From: Bacillus fungorum
GTDB taxonomy: Bacteria; Bacillota; Bacilli; Bacillales; Bacillaceae_G
DNA length: 64,000 bases
Direction: 5' to 3'
Assembly: GCF_002746455.1 (NCBI RefSeq)
Contig: NZ_NWUW01000018.1
Location: forward strand, 1-64,000
Made by a program: the position numbers and the translations under genes. Positions within the stretch are counted from its first letter, which is position 1, and the number at the start of each line of letters is the position of its first letter. This document shows positions 54,456 through 64,000 of the stretch, piece by piece. A model generated the notes under the pieces. The model was not told where the DNA came from and did no database searches. It saw only the letters and a program-made list of their open reading frames with translations.

Positions 54456-56100
54456 ATTTTTCTACAGATGCCCACTTAAAGCTTAATTCGCCGCCATATT
54501 TGTGGATATATACATCTTTAATTGTTTCTCTTTCTAATATAGATCTACCGCGTTGGAATACTGGTGCAATTGCTGCATCCTCAAATAAGATTTTTTCCGC
54601 TTTTAAAAGGTCATTCCAACGTCCTTTTACATCTGAACCTTCTTGCTTTGCCTTTTTAATAAGGCCATCATACTGGGCATTAGAATAACTCATTTTATTT
54701 TGTGAACCATCTGTTATAAACATATCAAGGAATGTGATTGCATCAGGGAAATCAGGTCCCCATCCAGTAAATGAAATATCAAACTGTCCACTATCTTCAA
54801 GTTTTAATTTTTGTGCAAATGGTTGCATCTTAATCGTTACTGTTAGACCTGGTAAATTCTTTTCTAATTCTCCCTTTACATACTCACCAATTTTCTTAGA
54901 TTCTTCATTATCAAAGTTTAAAAATTCTAGTTCTATTTTATCCTTACTTAATTCTTTCTTTCCTGCTTCCCAGAATTTTTTAGCTTCCTTCACATCTACT
55001 TTTGAAAGTTTTCCATTTTCTTTTCTGAAATCCTGCTTATCTGGTCCCTTAACAAAATCAGATGGTACTAAACCATAAGCTCCCTTAGAACCATTGTTTA
55101 AAATAACCTCACCAATACCATCTCGATCGTATGCACTAGAAATAGCCTTACGAATATTTTTGTTAGCTAACGCTGGATTTTTTTGATTAAAACGCAAGAA
55201 GAACACAGTTGGATCATTAATTGTTTTAAAATCTTTTTTCCCTTTATATTTATCAACTAATTCCGCTGATAAACCAACTCTGTCAATCGCATTCGTATTA
55301 TATAAATTAACAGCTGCTCCTGTATCTTTTACAACATTAAAATTAACTTCTTCTAATTTCACTTCTTTTTGATCCCAATAACTTGGATTTTTCTTTAATT
55401 GGAAACTTTGTTCATGCTTCCATTCATTTAATACAAATGGACCGTTATACAACGTTGTATTTGCTTCCAAACCAAATTTTTCTCCCTGTTCTTTCATATA
55501 CTTCTCATTTAATGGGAAAAATAGTGGATACACCGTTAAATCAAGAAAATATGGAACTGGATTATCCAACTCAACTTCTAATGTATAATCATCTATCGCT
55601 TTTACACCTAATTGATCCGGTGATAGCTCTCTTTTATTAATTTTCTCTGCATTTTTCACATCTAACATAATATATCCTGATTTTGCTGCCGTATCCGGGT
55701 TAACAGCTCTTTGCCATGCATATACAAAATCTTTTGCTGTTACAGGATCACCATTCGACCATTTAGCGTCTTCACGCAATTTAAATGTATATTTTTTACC
55801 ATCTTCAGATTTCGTATTGGATTTCGCTACACCTGGAACTAACTTATCGCCTTTCCCAAGTCGATATAGCCCTTCCATTGTATTATTCATAACTTTTGAA
55901 GAAGCAGCATCCGAGGCAAGTGTTGTATCCATTGTCGGAATTTCAGACACTTCTGTTAGATTAATCACTTGCTTCGCACCGCTTTTCCCGCTATCCCCTT
56001 TTGCGTTCGCTTGCGGCTCATCTTTTTGGTAGCTACATGCCCCTAACATCATGCTCATTGCTACTGTTGACGCTACAAAAACTGGTATCTTTTTTTTCAT
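54454..56100 (-). CDS. Peptide-binding lipoprotein, OppA-like (orphan paralog)
   Basis: The 548-residue protein has a lipoprotein signal ending in the lipobox LGAC (Cys near residue 21), then an SBP_bac_5 fold (ITLAxDA-type YTFKLREDAKWSNGDPVTAKDFVYAWQRAVNP). It is a close paralog of the operon OppA at 62066 through most of its length. It stands alone, so it probably delivers peptides to the nearby OppBCDF. The ATG after GGAGGG was preferred to a start five codons upstream. Confidence 0.92.
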   Translation of the reverse strand: MKKKIPVFVASTVAMSMMLGACSYQKDEPQANAKGDSGKSGAKQVINLTEVSEIPTMDTTLASDAASSKVMNNTMEGLYRLGKGDKLVPGVAKSNTKSEDGKKYTFKLREDAKWSNGDPVTAKDFVYAWQRAVNPDTAAKSGYIMLDVKNAEKINKRELSPDQLGVKAIDDYTLEVELDNPVPYFLDLTVYPLFFPLNEKYMKEQGEKFGLEANTTLYNGPFVLNEWKHEQSFQLKKNPSYWDQKEVKLEEVNFNVVKDTGAAVNLYNTNAIDRVGLSAELVDKYKGKKDFKTINDPTVFFLRFNQKNPALANKNIRKAISSAYDRDGIGEVILNNGSKGAYGLVPSDFVKGPDKQDFRKENGKLSKVDVKEAKKFWEAGKKELSKDKIELEFLNFDNEESKKIGEYVKGELEKNLPGLTVTIKMQPFAQKLKLEDSGQFDISFTGWGPDFPDAITFLDMFITDGSQNKMSYSNAQYDGLIKKAKQEGSDVKGRWNDLLKAEKILFEDAAIAPVFQRGRSILERETIKDVYIHKYGGELSFKWASVEK

Positions 56101-56502
56101 ACTTCCACCCTCCAAAAAATGTTAGCCTTTTCATTTTCAAACAGAAAGAAATATATATATGTTCTAATAATTCATATTATACACACAAATGTATTTTTTG
56201 TATATTTATATTTCTATTTCATTAAAATTTTCCGTTAAAAAATGTATCCATGTAAACGTTTCATATTACTATTTTCCCTTACTAAAGCGTCGACAATAAA
56301 TATTTTTATATTTTTCTAAATTATCAAAGAAAAATAAAATTTATATTTTATAATACTTTGCGCATAATTATCCTTCTCTTTTTAACATAAAATTGCAGGC
56401 CCTTCATATTAAAAATATGTAGGCTAAAATGAGTGCAATGGATAAGAAAGTATGTTACGATACACCTTGCTAAAAATAGATATCGGTAAAGAGGGGACGG
56501 AC
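56101..56502. other. AT-rich divergent promoter region
   Basis: About 400 bases separate the divergent oppA-like and MATE genes. No gene, riboswitch or strong palindrome was seen. Confidence 0.4.
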
Positions 56503-57897
56503 ATGACTGCAATTCAGGCAAAAAACGGGCCGACAGAGAAATTAAGTTTATTCTTATTAACATGGCCTATTTTTCTAGAAGTTTTTCTATTTATGTTAAT
56601 GGGGATCGCTGATACTTTCATGTTAAGTGCATTATCAGACGATGCTGTATCTGGGGTTGGTGCAGCGAATCAATATCTCCATATCGCAATTTTGGTACTA
56701 GAAGTCATCGGGAACGGCGCTGCTATCGTCGTATCTCAATACCTCGGTTCCAAACGTTTTATGGAAGCATCTAAAATATCCGCTTTAGCCGTCACATTAA
56801 ATTTAGTGGTTGGACTCGTTATAAGTGGTGGTTTTCTTTTATTTTCAACACATATGATGATGGCAATGAACTTACAAGGCGATGTACTCATGTATGCACA
56901 AAACTATTTATCCATCGTCGGGGGAGCTATTTTCCTTCAAGCTATTATTAATTCATTAGCCGCAATTATCCGCGTGCATGGCTTCACAAAGCAAGCGATG
57001 TTTATTTCACTTGGAATGAATATTATTCATATCGCTGGAAACTACGTACTCATTTTCGGGAAATTTGGTTTCCCAGAACTCGGTGTACAAGGGGCTGCCA
57101 TTTCTTCTGCTGTCAGCAGATTAATCGCTCTTATCGTTTTCTTCTGGTTACTGTACCGCGTTATGGAATATCGTGTAAAATTACAATATTACTTCACCTT
57201 ATCAAAAGAATACATCGGGAAAATTTTAAAGATCGGGATTCCCTCTGCCTTTGAGCAAGTTATGTATCAAGCTTGCCAAATTGTCTTCCTGTATTATGCA
57301 ACATACTTAGGAACGGAATCATTAGCTGCTAGACAATACGCTACTAACATTTCTATGTTCACTTATTTATTCGCTATTGCGATCGGTATGGGAACAGCGA
57401 TTATTATCGGACGCCTCGTTGGTGGTGGTGAAAAAGATGAAGCGTATGAACGCGTATGGAAAAGTGTAAAATTGGCAATTGGTGTCACTTTATGTATGGT
57501 CGTCCTCGTTATTACATTCCGCACACAATTAATGGGACTATTTACAGATAATCCGCACATTATTACGTTAGGTGCGTCAGTTCTTTTACTAAGTGTACTA
57601 CTTGAAACGGGACGTACGATGAACATCGTCATCATCAATTCACTTCGCGCAGCTGGTGATGCAAAGTACCCAGTTTTAATCGGCGCATTCTCTATGGTGT
57701 TAATGAGTTTACCACTCGGTTACTTTTTCGCCTTCCATTTAGATATGGGGCTCGTTGGTATTTGGCTAGCAATTGCTATCGATGAATGGACACGTGCCAT
57801 TATTATGTTCTTCCGCTGGAAAAGTAGAGCGTGGGAGCGTTATGCACTTGTTAAACCTGAAGAACAAGAGAAGATTATTTCTGTTCAGGCACAGTAA
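56503..57897 (+). CDS. MATE-family multidrug/sodium antiporter
   Basis: The 464-residue protein has 12 spans in two MatE halves: TWPIFLEVFLFMLMGIADTFML with the VSQYLGSKR loop, and GIPSAFEQVMYQACQIVFLYYA with IIGRLVGGGE. It exports cationic drugs or metabolites in exchange for Na+ or H+; the substrate is unknown. The ATG follows AGAGGGG. It splits the two oppA-type loci. Confidence 0.88.
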   Translation: MTAIQAKNGPTEKLSLFLLTWPIFLEVFLFMLMGIADTFMLSALSDDAVSGVGAANQYLHIAILVLEVIGNGAAIVVSQYLGSKRFMEASKISALAVTLNLVVGLVISGGFLLFSTHMMMAMNLQGDVLMYAQNYLSIVGGAIFLQAIINSLAAIIRVHGFTKQAMFISLGMNIIHIAGNYVLIFGKFGFPELGVQGAAISSAVSRLIALIVFFWLLYRVMEYRVKLQYYFTLSKEYIGKILKIGIPSAFEQVMYQACQIVFLYYATYLGTESLAARQYATNISMFTYLFAIAIGMGTAIIIGRLVGGGEKDEAYERVWKSVKLAIGVTLCMVVLVITFRTQLMGLFTDNPHIITLGASVLLLSVLLETGRTMNIVIINSLRAAGDAKYPVLIGAFSMVLMSLPLGYFFAFHLDMGLVGIWLAIAIDEWTRAIIMFFRWKSRAWERYALVKPEEQEKIISVQAQ

Positions 57898-57968
57898 TAC
57901 TCATTTAATCAAAATGCATGCATTCACTTACAGACAAATGTTAACAATAAAACTGTTTATATAGTAGA

Positions 57969-58005
57969 AAACAGCCAATCTTCCATAATGAAAGATTGGC
58001 TGTTT
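57969..58005. terminator. Bidirectional terminator between MATE and oppF
   Basis: The arms AAACAGCCAATCTT and AAGATTGGCTGTTT lie between the convergent genes. Confidence 0.9.
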
Positions 58006-58006
58006 A

Positions 58007-58942
58007 TTATTGATAAATCTCTTTATATTTCTTATACTCCGCTTCAGAACATAGTACGAAATGTCCTGGGCGAATTTCACGCATTGTTGGTGCTTCACTA
58101 CCATAATCATGTTGAGATGGATCGTATACGATACGTTTACGATTGCGCTCATAATCTGGATCTGGAAGCGGGATTGCTGATAATAGTGATTTTGTGTATG
58201 GATGAATTGGATTCGCATATAACTCATCACTTGTTGTTAACTCAACGATTTGACCACGATACATTACGCCAATGCGGTCACTAATGTATTTTACCATCGA
58301 TAAATCATGGGCAATGAATAAGTATGTTAAACCTTTTTCTTTTTGTAGCTTTTTCAGTAAGTTTACAACTTGCGCCTGGATTGATACGTCAAGTGCTGAG
58401 ATTGGCTCATCGGCAATGATAAATTCAGGCTCTACAGCAAGTGCACGAGCGATACCGATACGTTGACGTTGTCCACCTGAGAATTCATGCGGGAAACGGT
58501 TTGCATGCTCTTTATTTAAACCAACTGTGTTTAATAATTCATGAACACGGTCCATACGCTCTTTTTTATTTTTTGCTAATCCGTGAATATCAATACCTTC
58601 TGCGATAATATCCCCTACTGTCATACGAGGATTTAATGATGCGTATGGATCTTGGAAAATCATTTGCATTTTACGGTTGAACTTCTTCAGTTCTGCGCGT
58701 GATTTTTTACCATGTACATTTTCACCGTCGAACAACACTTCACCAGCAGTTGCATCATATAAACGAATAATCGTTCTTCCAGTTGTTGATTTACCACAAC
58801 CTGATTCTCCTACAAGACCAAATGTTTCTCCGCGGTAAATATCAAATGAAATATCATTAACCGCTTTGACAACACCACCACTCACGTCGAAGTGCTGCTT
58901 TACATTTTTTACTTCAATTAATTTCTCACGTTGTTTAGTCAT
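58007..58942 (-). CDS. oppF: Oligopeptide ABC transporter ATPase OppF
   Basis: The 311-residue ATPase has Walker A GESGCGKST, signature FSGGQRQRIGIARAL, Walker B FIIADEP and the C-terminal oligo_HPY stretch with PIHPYTKSLLSAIPLPDP. It pairs with OppD to drive peptide uptake. The ATG after AGGTG is preferred to the GTG three codons upstream, and it overlaps oppD by 8 bases. Confidence 0.95.
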   Translation of the reverse strand: MTKQREKLIEVKNVKQHFDVSGGVVKAVNDISFDIYRGETFGLVGESGCGKSTTGRTIIRLYDATAGEVLFDGENVHGKKSRAELKKFNRKMQMIFQDPYASLNPRMTVGDIIAEGIDIHGLAKNKKERMDRVHELLNTVGLNKEHANRFPHEFSGGQRQRIGIARALAVEPEFIIADEPISALDVSIQAQVVNLLKKLQKEKGLTYLFIAHDLSMVKYISDRIGVMYRGQIVELTTSDELYANPIHPYTKSLLSAIPLPDPDYERNRKRIVYDPSQHDYGSEAPTMREIRPGHFVLCSEAEYKKYKEIYQ

Positions 58943-59978
58943 GTTGTTCACCTGCTTTCATTTGAAGAATGCGTTTTTCAACGACTGCCGGCGGTTTTAC
59001 TTCTGGAGCTTGCTCGTGAAGTAACCAAGTTGCCGCATAGTGTGTATCACTTACTTTAAATAAAGGTGGGTCCATTTCAAAGTCAATTTTCAGTGCCTGT
59101 GGGTTACGTGGTGCAAAAGCATCTCCCTTTGGCGGTTTCAATAAATCTGGAGGCGTTCCAGGGATTGCGTATAACTCTTCCTCTGAACCATCTAAACTTG
59201 GCATAGATGCGATTAAGCCCCAAGTATACGGATGTTTTGGATTGTAGAAAATTTCATCTACAGTTCCGATTTCAACAACTTTACCAGCGTACATAACTGC
59301 CACGCGGTCCGCAACGTTTGCTACTACACCTAAGTCATGCGTAATGAAAATGATTGCTGCTTCTGTTTTCTGCTGAATGTCCTTCATAAGCTCTAAAATT
59401 TGCGCCTGAATTGTAACGTCTAGCGCTGTTGTCGGCTCATCGGCAATCAACAATTTCGGGTTACAAGCTAACGCCATTGCAATAACTACACGCTGTCTCA
59501 TACCACCTGAGAATTGGTGAGGATATTGTTTTAAGCGTGCTTCTGGATTCGGAATACCTACAAGGTCGATTAATTCTAACGCAACTTTACGTGCATCTGC
59601 TTTACTCATCCCTTGGTGTTTAATAAGGCCTTCCATAATTTGATTTCCAATTGTCATCGTTGGGTTTAATGATGTCATTGGATCTTGGAAAATCATCGCG
59701 ATATCTTTACCGCGCACTTGCTGCATTTCTTTTTCTGTTAATTTCGTTAAGTCACGACCTTCAAATACAATCTCACCATTTTTAATGCGTCCAGGAGGAT
59801 TCGGAATTAACCCCATTAACGCTTTAGAAGTAACTGATTTACCAGAACCAGATTCTCCTACAATCGCTAATGTTTCTCCTTTTTTCAAATCAAAAGTAAC
59901 GCCGCGTACAGCTTGTACTTCACCTGCATGTGTATCAAAGGAGACTTGTAAATCTTTTACCTCTAACAATGTTTTCAT
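58935..59978 (-). CDS. oppD: Oligopeptide ABC transporter ATPase OppD
   Basis: The 347-residue ATPase has Walker A GESGSGKS, signature [15 protein letters not shown], Walker B LLIADEP and the HPY motif [18 protein letters not shown] with a C-terminal extension as in OppD. It is in operon with oppC and oppF. Confidence 0.95.
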   Translation of the reverse strand: MKTLLEVKDLQVSFDTHAGEVQAVRGVTFDLKKGETLAIVGESGSGKSVTSKALMGLIPNPPGRIKNGEIVFEGRDLTKLTEKEMQQVRGKDIAMIFQDPMTSLNPTMTIGNQIMEGLIKHQGMSKADARKVALELIDLVGIPNPEARLKQYPHQFSGGMRQRVVIAMALACNPKLLIADEPTTALDVTIQAQILELMKDIQQKTEAAIIFITHDLGVVANVADRVAVMYAGKVVEIGTVDEIFYNPKHPYTWGLIASMPSLDGSEEELYAIPGTPPDLLKPPKGDAFAPRNPQALKIDFEMDPPLFKVSDTHYAATWLLHEQAPEVKPPAVVEKRILQMKAGEQHD

Positions 59979-59996
59979 CTTTGCCTCTCCCCTCTT

Positions 59997-61013
59997 TTAC
60001 TTACGCATTTTTGGATCTAACGCGTCGCGTAATCCGTCTGCCATTAAGTTAAACGCTAAAATTAATATACTGATGACAACCGCAGGAATAAACATCATAT
60101 GCGGATACGTTTGAATTGATTTATAACCGTCATTTACAAGAGAACCAAGTGATGCGAATGGTGGCTGAATACCTAAACCGATGAAGCTTAAGAAGGCCTC
60201 ACCAAACACCGCTGTTGGAATTGTAAACATTGTCATTACGATAATTGGTCCCATTACGTTCGGGATTAAATGTTTTACAATTAATTGTGTATTTGTTGCA
60301 CCTAATGTACGAGATGCTAATACGTATTCTTGATTTTTTAATTTTAGGATTTGTCCACGAACGATACGGGACATCCCTATCCAACCTGTAATTGCCATTG
60401 CGAGTGTAATTGACCATATACCAGATCCCATAATGATTACCATTAAAATAACGATGATTAAGTATGGAATACCGTTAATAATCTCCATAATACGTTGCAT
60501 AATGTTATCTACTCTACCGCCATAGAAAGCTGAAATACCTCCATATGCAACCCCAATTACTAAGTCAATTGCTGCTGCTAAAAGAGCGATATATAATGAT
60601 ACGCGCGTACCTTCCCATGTTCTTGTCCATAAATCGCGTCCAAGATCATCTGTACCAAACCAGAAATACTCTTTAATATCACGTTTTTCATATTGGTCAA
60701 CACCATATTGATCTGTACCGTCAAATGGTAACCAATGAACATTTTCAATAACTGGAATTTTCGGTGGTAATTTCGCACGTCCTAAATCTTGCTCTTTATA
60801 CGAGTGCTTACTTACCATCGGTCCTAAAATTGCTAGTAAGATAATAAGCGTTAATAAAACTAAACCGAACATTGCTCCTTTATGTTGGAACAAACGTCTT
60901 CTTACATCTTGCCAAAACGTTAAGCTTGGACGGGCAATGACTTCATTATCAACATTATTTTGATTGGCTTGTTGAAATAAATCTGGAGATAATTTTTGTA
61001 CATCTTTCATCAT
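59997..61013 (-). CDS. oppC: Oligopeptide ABC transporter permease OppC
   Basis: The 338-residue permease has an N-terminal span, a large extracytoplasmic loop and a five-span core with the EAA-type loop VLASRTLGATNTQLIVKHLIPN. WFGTDDLGRDLWTR is typical for OppC/DppC. The start overlaps oppB by 4 bases. Confidence 0.95.
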   Translation of the reverse strand: MMKDVQKLSPDLFQQANQNNVDNEVIARPSLTFWQDVRRRLFQHKGAMFGLVLLTLIILLAILGPMVSKHSYKEQDLGRAKLPPKIPVIENVHWLPFDGTDQYGVDQYEKRDIKEYFWFGTDDLGRDLWTRTWEGTRVSLYIALLAAAIDLVIGVAYGGISAFYGGRVDNIMQRIMEIINGIPYLIIVILMVIIMGSGIWSITLAMAITGWIGMSRIVRGQILKLKNQEYVLASRTLGATNTQLIVKHLIPNVMGPIIVMTMFTIPTAVFGEAFLSFIGLGIQPPFASLGSLVNDGYKSIQTYPHMMFIPAVVISILILAFNLMADGLRDALDPKMRK

Positions 61014-61939
61014 TTTTTCCCTCCCGCTAAACGAATACGAGGATCAATAATTCCGTATAAAATATCAACAATGAAAATAACTAAGATGAAAATCGCACTA
61101 TAGAAAATTGTAGTTCCCATAATAACTGTATAGTCATTCACTGTAATAGATTTAACGAACTGTTCCCCTAGTCCTGGTACAGCATAAATTTGCTCAATAA
61201 CTAATGTACCTGTAATTAACCCTGCAACCATTGGTCCTAAAATTGTTACAACTGGAATTAACGCGTTACGAAGTGCGTGTTTGATAATAATAACGCCTTG
61301 GCTAATTCCTTTCGCTTTCGCTGTTAAAATGTAGTCAGCTTGCATAACTTCAATTAACTCTGCACGAGCGAAACGTGCGATTGTTGCGATAACTGCCATT
61401 GATAAAGCGATTGTAGGCATTACCGTAAACTCTGGTCCTTTCCAGAATGCTACTGGGAACCATCCAAGTTTTACCCCTACGAAATATTGTAGTAATGCGG
61501 CAAATACGAACGATGGTACCGACATCCCGAGTACGGAAATAATTGTCGCCCCATAATCGACCCACGTATTGTTACGAAGTGCCGCAACGATTCCTAAAAT
61601 TAAACCGATAAATGTTCCTAATATAATCGCTTGTAAACCAAGTTGTGCTGATGGTCCAATGCGATCCACAATCATATCTGTTACTGGACGGTTATCATAT
61701 TGGAATGATACCCCTAAATCACCTTTTGCTAAGTTACCTAAGTAACGTGCATATTGAACTGGTACTGGATCATTTAAACCATATTTTTCAAGAATGATTT
61801 CTTTTTGTGCCGGTGATAACTTCTCCTGGTTTTTAAGCGGAGAACCCGGAAGTAATTTCATTAAAAAGAAAGTCAGTGTAGTAATTAAAAATAATGTCAA
61901 AGCCATGTACACGAAACGTTTTAATACATAACGTCCCAT
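61010..61939 (-). CDS. oppB: Oligopeptide ABC transporter permease OppB
   Basis: The 309-residue permease begins MGRYVLKRFVYMALTLFLITTLTFFL and has LPGSPL. It has the EAA loop ADYILTAKAKGISQGVIIIKHALRN. The ATG 33 bases inside the longest frame follows GGGGAGG and fits family starts. Confidence 0.95.
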   Translation of the reverse strand: MGRYVLKRFVYMALTLFLITTLTFFLMKLLPGSPLKNQEKLSPAQKEIILEKYGLNDPVPVQYARYLGNLAKGDLGVSFQYDNRPVTDMIVDRIGPSAQLGLQAIILGTFIGLILGIVAALRNNTWVDYGATIISVLGMSVPSFVFAALLQYFVGVKLGWFPVAFWKGPEFTVMPTIALSMAVIATIARFARAELIEVMQADYILTAKAKGISQGVIIIKHALRNALIPVVTILGPMVAGLITGTLVIEQIYAVPGLGEQFVKSITVNDYTVIMGTTIFYSAIFILVIFIVDILYGIIDPRIRLAGGKK

Positions 61940-62017
61940 AGTCAAGCACCTCCCCGTTTTTCTCAAAAGCAATAAGATAGTTTAAAATATTCTTACTTTT
62001 ATTTTTTTAAAATAAGA

Positions 62018-62040
62018 GCATATGCCCATCATAGGCATAT
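62018..62040 (-). other. Stem-loop between oppA and oppB
   Basis: The arms ATATGCC and GGCATAT form a modest stem between oppA and oppB with only a weak T stretch after it. It may lower downstream expression or protect the oppA transcript, giving more binding protein than permease. Confidence 0.45.
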
Positions 62041-62065
62041 ACCCTAATAAACGATGGAAAAAAGA

Positions 62066-63721
62066 TTATTTTTGTTCAACAGATGCCCATTTGTAAGTTA
62101 AATTACCACCATAGTTAATTGGGATAATATCTTTTACGGCACCTTTTACTACATACGCTGAACCTTTTTGGAAGATTGGAGTGATAACTGCATCCTCTTT
62201 AATTAGCATCTTCTCTACTTCTAAAAGGTTGTCCCAGCGTGCTTGTAAATCTTTTGTATCTGTTTTAGCTTTTAGAATTAACTCATCATATTTCTGATTA
62301 GAATAGCCTGTTTTATTTTGAGAACCATTTGTAACAAACATATCTAAATATGAGATTGGATCTGGGAAATCTGGCCCCCAAATACCAAACGCAATATCAT
62401 ATTGCTGAGAATCTTCTAATTTAATTTTTTGTGCGAATGGCTGCTGTTTAATTTTAATTGATAAACCTGGTAAGTTCTTTTCCATCTCACCTTTTAAGAA
62501 TTCACCAACTTTTTTCGCATCTTCATTATCGAAGTTTAAGAATTCTAGTTCGATTTTATCAGTGCCAAGCTCTTTCTTCGCTGTTTCCCACAGCTTTTTC
62601 GCTTCTTTTGGATTTGTTTCAACTAACTTTCCATTTTCAGCTCGGAAATCTTTTTTATTCGGACCTTCAGCGAAATCTTTTCCAACAAATCCATAAGCTC
62701 CAATTGCACCATTATTTAAAATAACCTTCGCAAGGTTATCACGGTCAAAGGACATTGAAATTGCTTTTCTTAAGTTTTTATTGCTTAAGTATTGATTACT
62801 TTGATTAAATCTTAGGTAAGCAACCCCTGCTTCTTTTCTTGTGTGGAATTCTGGGCTTTGTTTAAACTTATCAACAAATTCTGAAGATAGAGCCACACGA
62901 TCAATCGAGTTTGTCTCATATAAATTTACATCAGTTGACGTATTTTTAACAATATTAAAGTTAATTTCTTCGATTTTAACCGTTTTATTATCCCAATATG
63001 ATGGGTTCTTCTTAAACTGGAAGCTTTGCTCATGTTTCCAATCACTCATAACAAATGGCCCATTATATAATGTTGTATTTGCCTCTAACCCAAACTTATC
63101 ACCTTGTGCTTTTACAAAGTTCTCATTAAGTGGGTAAAATACTGGATAAACCGTTAAATCAACAAAGTAAGGAACCGGATTGTCTAATTCCACTTCTAAT
63201 GTATAGTCATCAATTGCTTTTACACCTAATTGGTCAGCAGGTAATTCTTTTTTATGAATTTTCTCTGCATTTTTAATATCAAACATAATGTACGAATACG
63301 TCGCTTTTGTATCTGGATTTACTGCTCTTTTCCATGAATACACAAAGTCTTTTGCTGTTACAGCTTCCCCATTCGACCACTTTGCATCTTTTCTTAATTT
63401 AAATATGTATTTCTTTCCATCATCTAGCTTTTGAACATCTTCAGCAATTCCAGGCACTCTCTTTTGATCTTTGCCGATACGATATAAACCTTCCATCGTA
63501 TTATTTAATGCTGTAGAAGATGCAGAGTCAGATGCTAATGATGCATCCATCGAAGGAATTTCAGATAACTCTGTTAAATTAAGAACCTGCTTTCCGTTAC
63601 TACTACTCGTAGCGTTTTCTTTCCCTTTTGCTTTTGCGTCATCTTTTTGGTAGCTACACGCACCAAGCAACATACTTGCAGTTAAAGTCGATGCAAGTAA
63701 TAACGGTATCTTTTTCTTCAT
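62066..63721 (-). CDS. oppA: Oligopeptide-binding lipoprotein OppA
   Basis: The 551-residue SBP_bac_5 lipoprotein starts MKKKIPLLLASTLTASMLLGACSYQK, with the lipobox cysteine near residue 22. It binds extracellular oligopeptides for OppBCDF. In the cereus group this permease also imports signalling peptides such as PapR, which is family knowledge and not visible here. It is the first gene of oppABCDF. Confidence 0.94.
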   Translation of the reverse strand: MKKKIPLLLASTLTASMLLGACSYQKDDAKAKGKENATSSSNGKQVLNLTELSEIPSMDASLASDSASSTALNNTMEGLYRIGKDQKRVPGIAEDVQKLDDGKKYIFKLRKDAKWSNGEAVTAKDFVYSWKRAVNPDTKATYSYIMFDIKNAEKIHKKELPADQLGVKAIDDYTLEVELDNPVPYFVDLTVYPVFYPLNENFVKAQGDKFGLEANTTLYNGPFVMSDWKHEQSFQFKKNPSYWDNKTVKIEEINFNIVKNTSTDVNLYETNSIDRVALSSEFVDKFKQSPEFHTRKEAGVAYLRFNQSNQYLSNKNLRKAISMSFDRDNLAKVILNNGAIGAYGFVGKDFAEGPNKKDFRAENGKLVETNPKEAKKLWETAKKELGTDKIELEFLNFDNEDAKKVGEFLKGEMEKNLPGLSIKIKQQPFAQKIKLEDSQQYDIAFGIWGPDFPDPISYLDMFVTNGSQNKTGYSNQKYDELILKAKTDTKDLQARWDNLLEVEKMLIKEDAVITPIFQKGSAYVVKGAVKDIIPINYGGNLTYKWASVEQK

Positions 63722-64000
63722 GTTGTGTTGCCTCCCCTAATCGCACTTCCTGTACCCTCACTTGTAAAAAAGTAGAATTGAAAGAATAATCTCCAAGTTT
63801 CTACAATTTTCATTATACATATAATATAACAATTGTGAATATAGTTTTTTGTTTTTTTGTTAAAATTTTTAATAAAATGTTTATATTTTTATTTTTTTGT
63901 AAAGGGATACGTTAACATTGCTACCATCATCTTGAAATCAGACCTTTAATTGCGTATAATTTTCAAAAAATTAATTCTAGTACATATTATAGCTTTTATA
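63722..64000. other. Upstream region of oppA
   Basis: This AT-rich, gene-free stretch holds a CodY-like box and several A/T-rich promoter-like hexamers on the minus strand. No certain -35/-10 pair could be chosen. Confidence 0.4.
63958..63972. promoter_or_regulatory. CodY-like box upstream of the opp operon
   Basis: AATTTTCAAAAAATT matches the CodY consensus AATTTTCWGAAAATT at 14 of 15 positions. It lies about 240 bases before oppA. CodY control of peptide permeases is well known in Gram-positive bacteria; use here is inference. Confidence 0.5.

Overview
The window looks like a chromosomal segment of a Bacillus cereus group bacterium. Three things point there: low G+C DNA; B. subtilis-like gene order (yjcH-yjcG-yjcF-yjcD and the yjbE-to-prpE block with spxH, pepF, coiA, mecA and spxA); and exosporium genes typical of the cereus group (bclA, cotY, bxpB/exsFA, exsY, cotO, a rhamnose operon). 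No rRNA, tRNA, insertion sequence, CRISPR array or prophage block was found.

Layout. 1-5.6 kb: the edge of a very AT-rich biosynthetic gene cluster. An NRPS runs off the left edge (carrier, heterocyclization, start of adenylation). It is preceded by a SagB-type oxidoreductase, with a divergent MFS exporter and an Sfp-type phosphopantetheinyl transferase. Two near-identical palindromes sit at the two divergent promoters. 5.7-7.7 kb: a lactate permease-like transporter and a small membrane protein. 7.7-14.7 kb: the complete tryptophan operon trpEGDCFBA behind two tandem tryptophan T-box leaders. 15-19.8 kb: housekeeping and accessory transporters and regulators (PutP, an Ig-like protein, a PH-domain protein, DUF4386 membrane protein, Crp/Fnr regulator, EamA exporter). 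19.9-23.9 kb: yjcH, yjcG, yjcF and the UvrD-like helicase yjcD. 24-27.1 kb: spore surface genes cotY, bxpB, a Gln-rich small protein, a YjcA-like protein, exsY and cotO. 27.2-28 kb: fabI with a FapR operator.

28.1-37.5 kb is an exosporium glycosylation island: rfbACBD for dTDP-L-rhamnose, two StrF-like glycosyltransferases, a methyltransferase, a glycosyltransferase with repeats, the collagen-like glycoprotein BclA with a very short GPT tract, a TylF-like O-methyltransferase, and the remains of two glycosyltransferase-type genes broken by frameshifts. After it come a RodA/FtsW-type SEDS protein, prpE, and a protein with a YadA-like heptad-repeat roll and a phage-type peptidase G2 autocleavage domain.

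41-53.6 kb holds the conserved block yjbO, nadF, yjbM (small alarmone synthetase), yjbL, yjbK, yjbI, spxH, pepF, coiA, cls, mecA, a TerC protein and spxA; it brings Spx, its ClpXP adaptor and the ClpC adaptor MecA close together. 54-64 kb carries an orphan oppA-like lipoprotein, a MATE exporter and the oppABCDF oligopeptide permease operon, with a CodY-like box upstream.

The most promising little-described system is the NRPS edge. A carrier domain followed directly by a Cy domain, plus a thiazoline-oxidase-like enzyme, suggests an aryl- or acyl-thiazole product. The other protein worth following is the peptidase G2 / heptad-roll protein. Many starts were moved to internal ATG, GTG or TTG codons because the ribosome binding site supports them; this is stated per gene. 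All functional calls rest on reading motifs by eye, without database searches.
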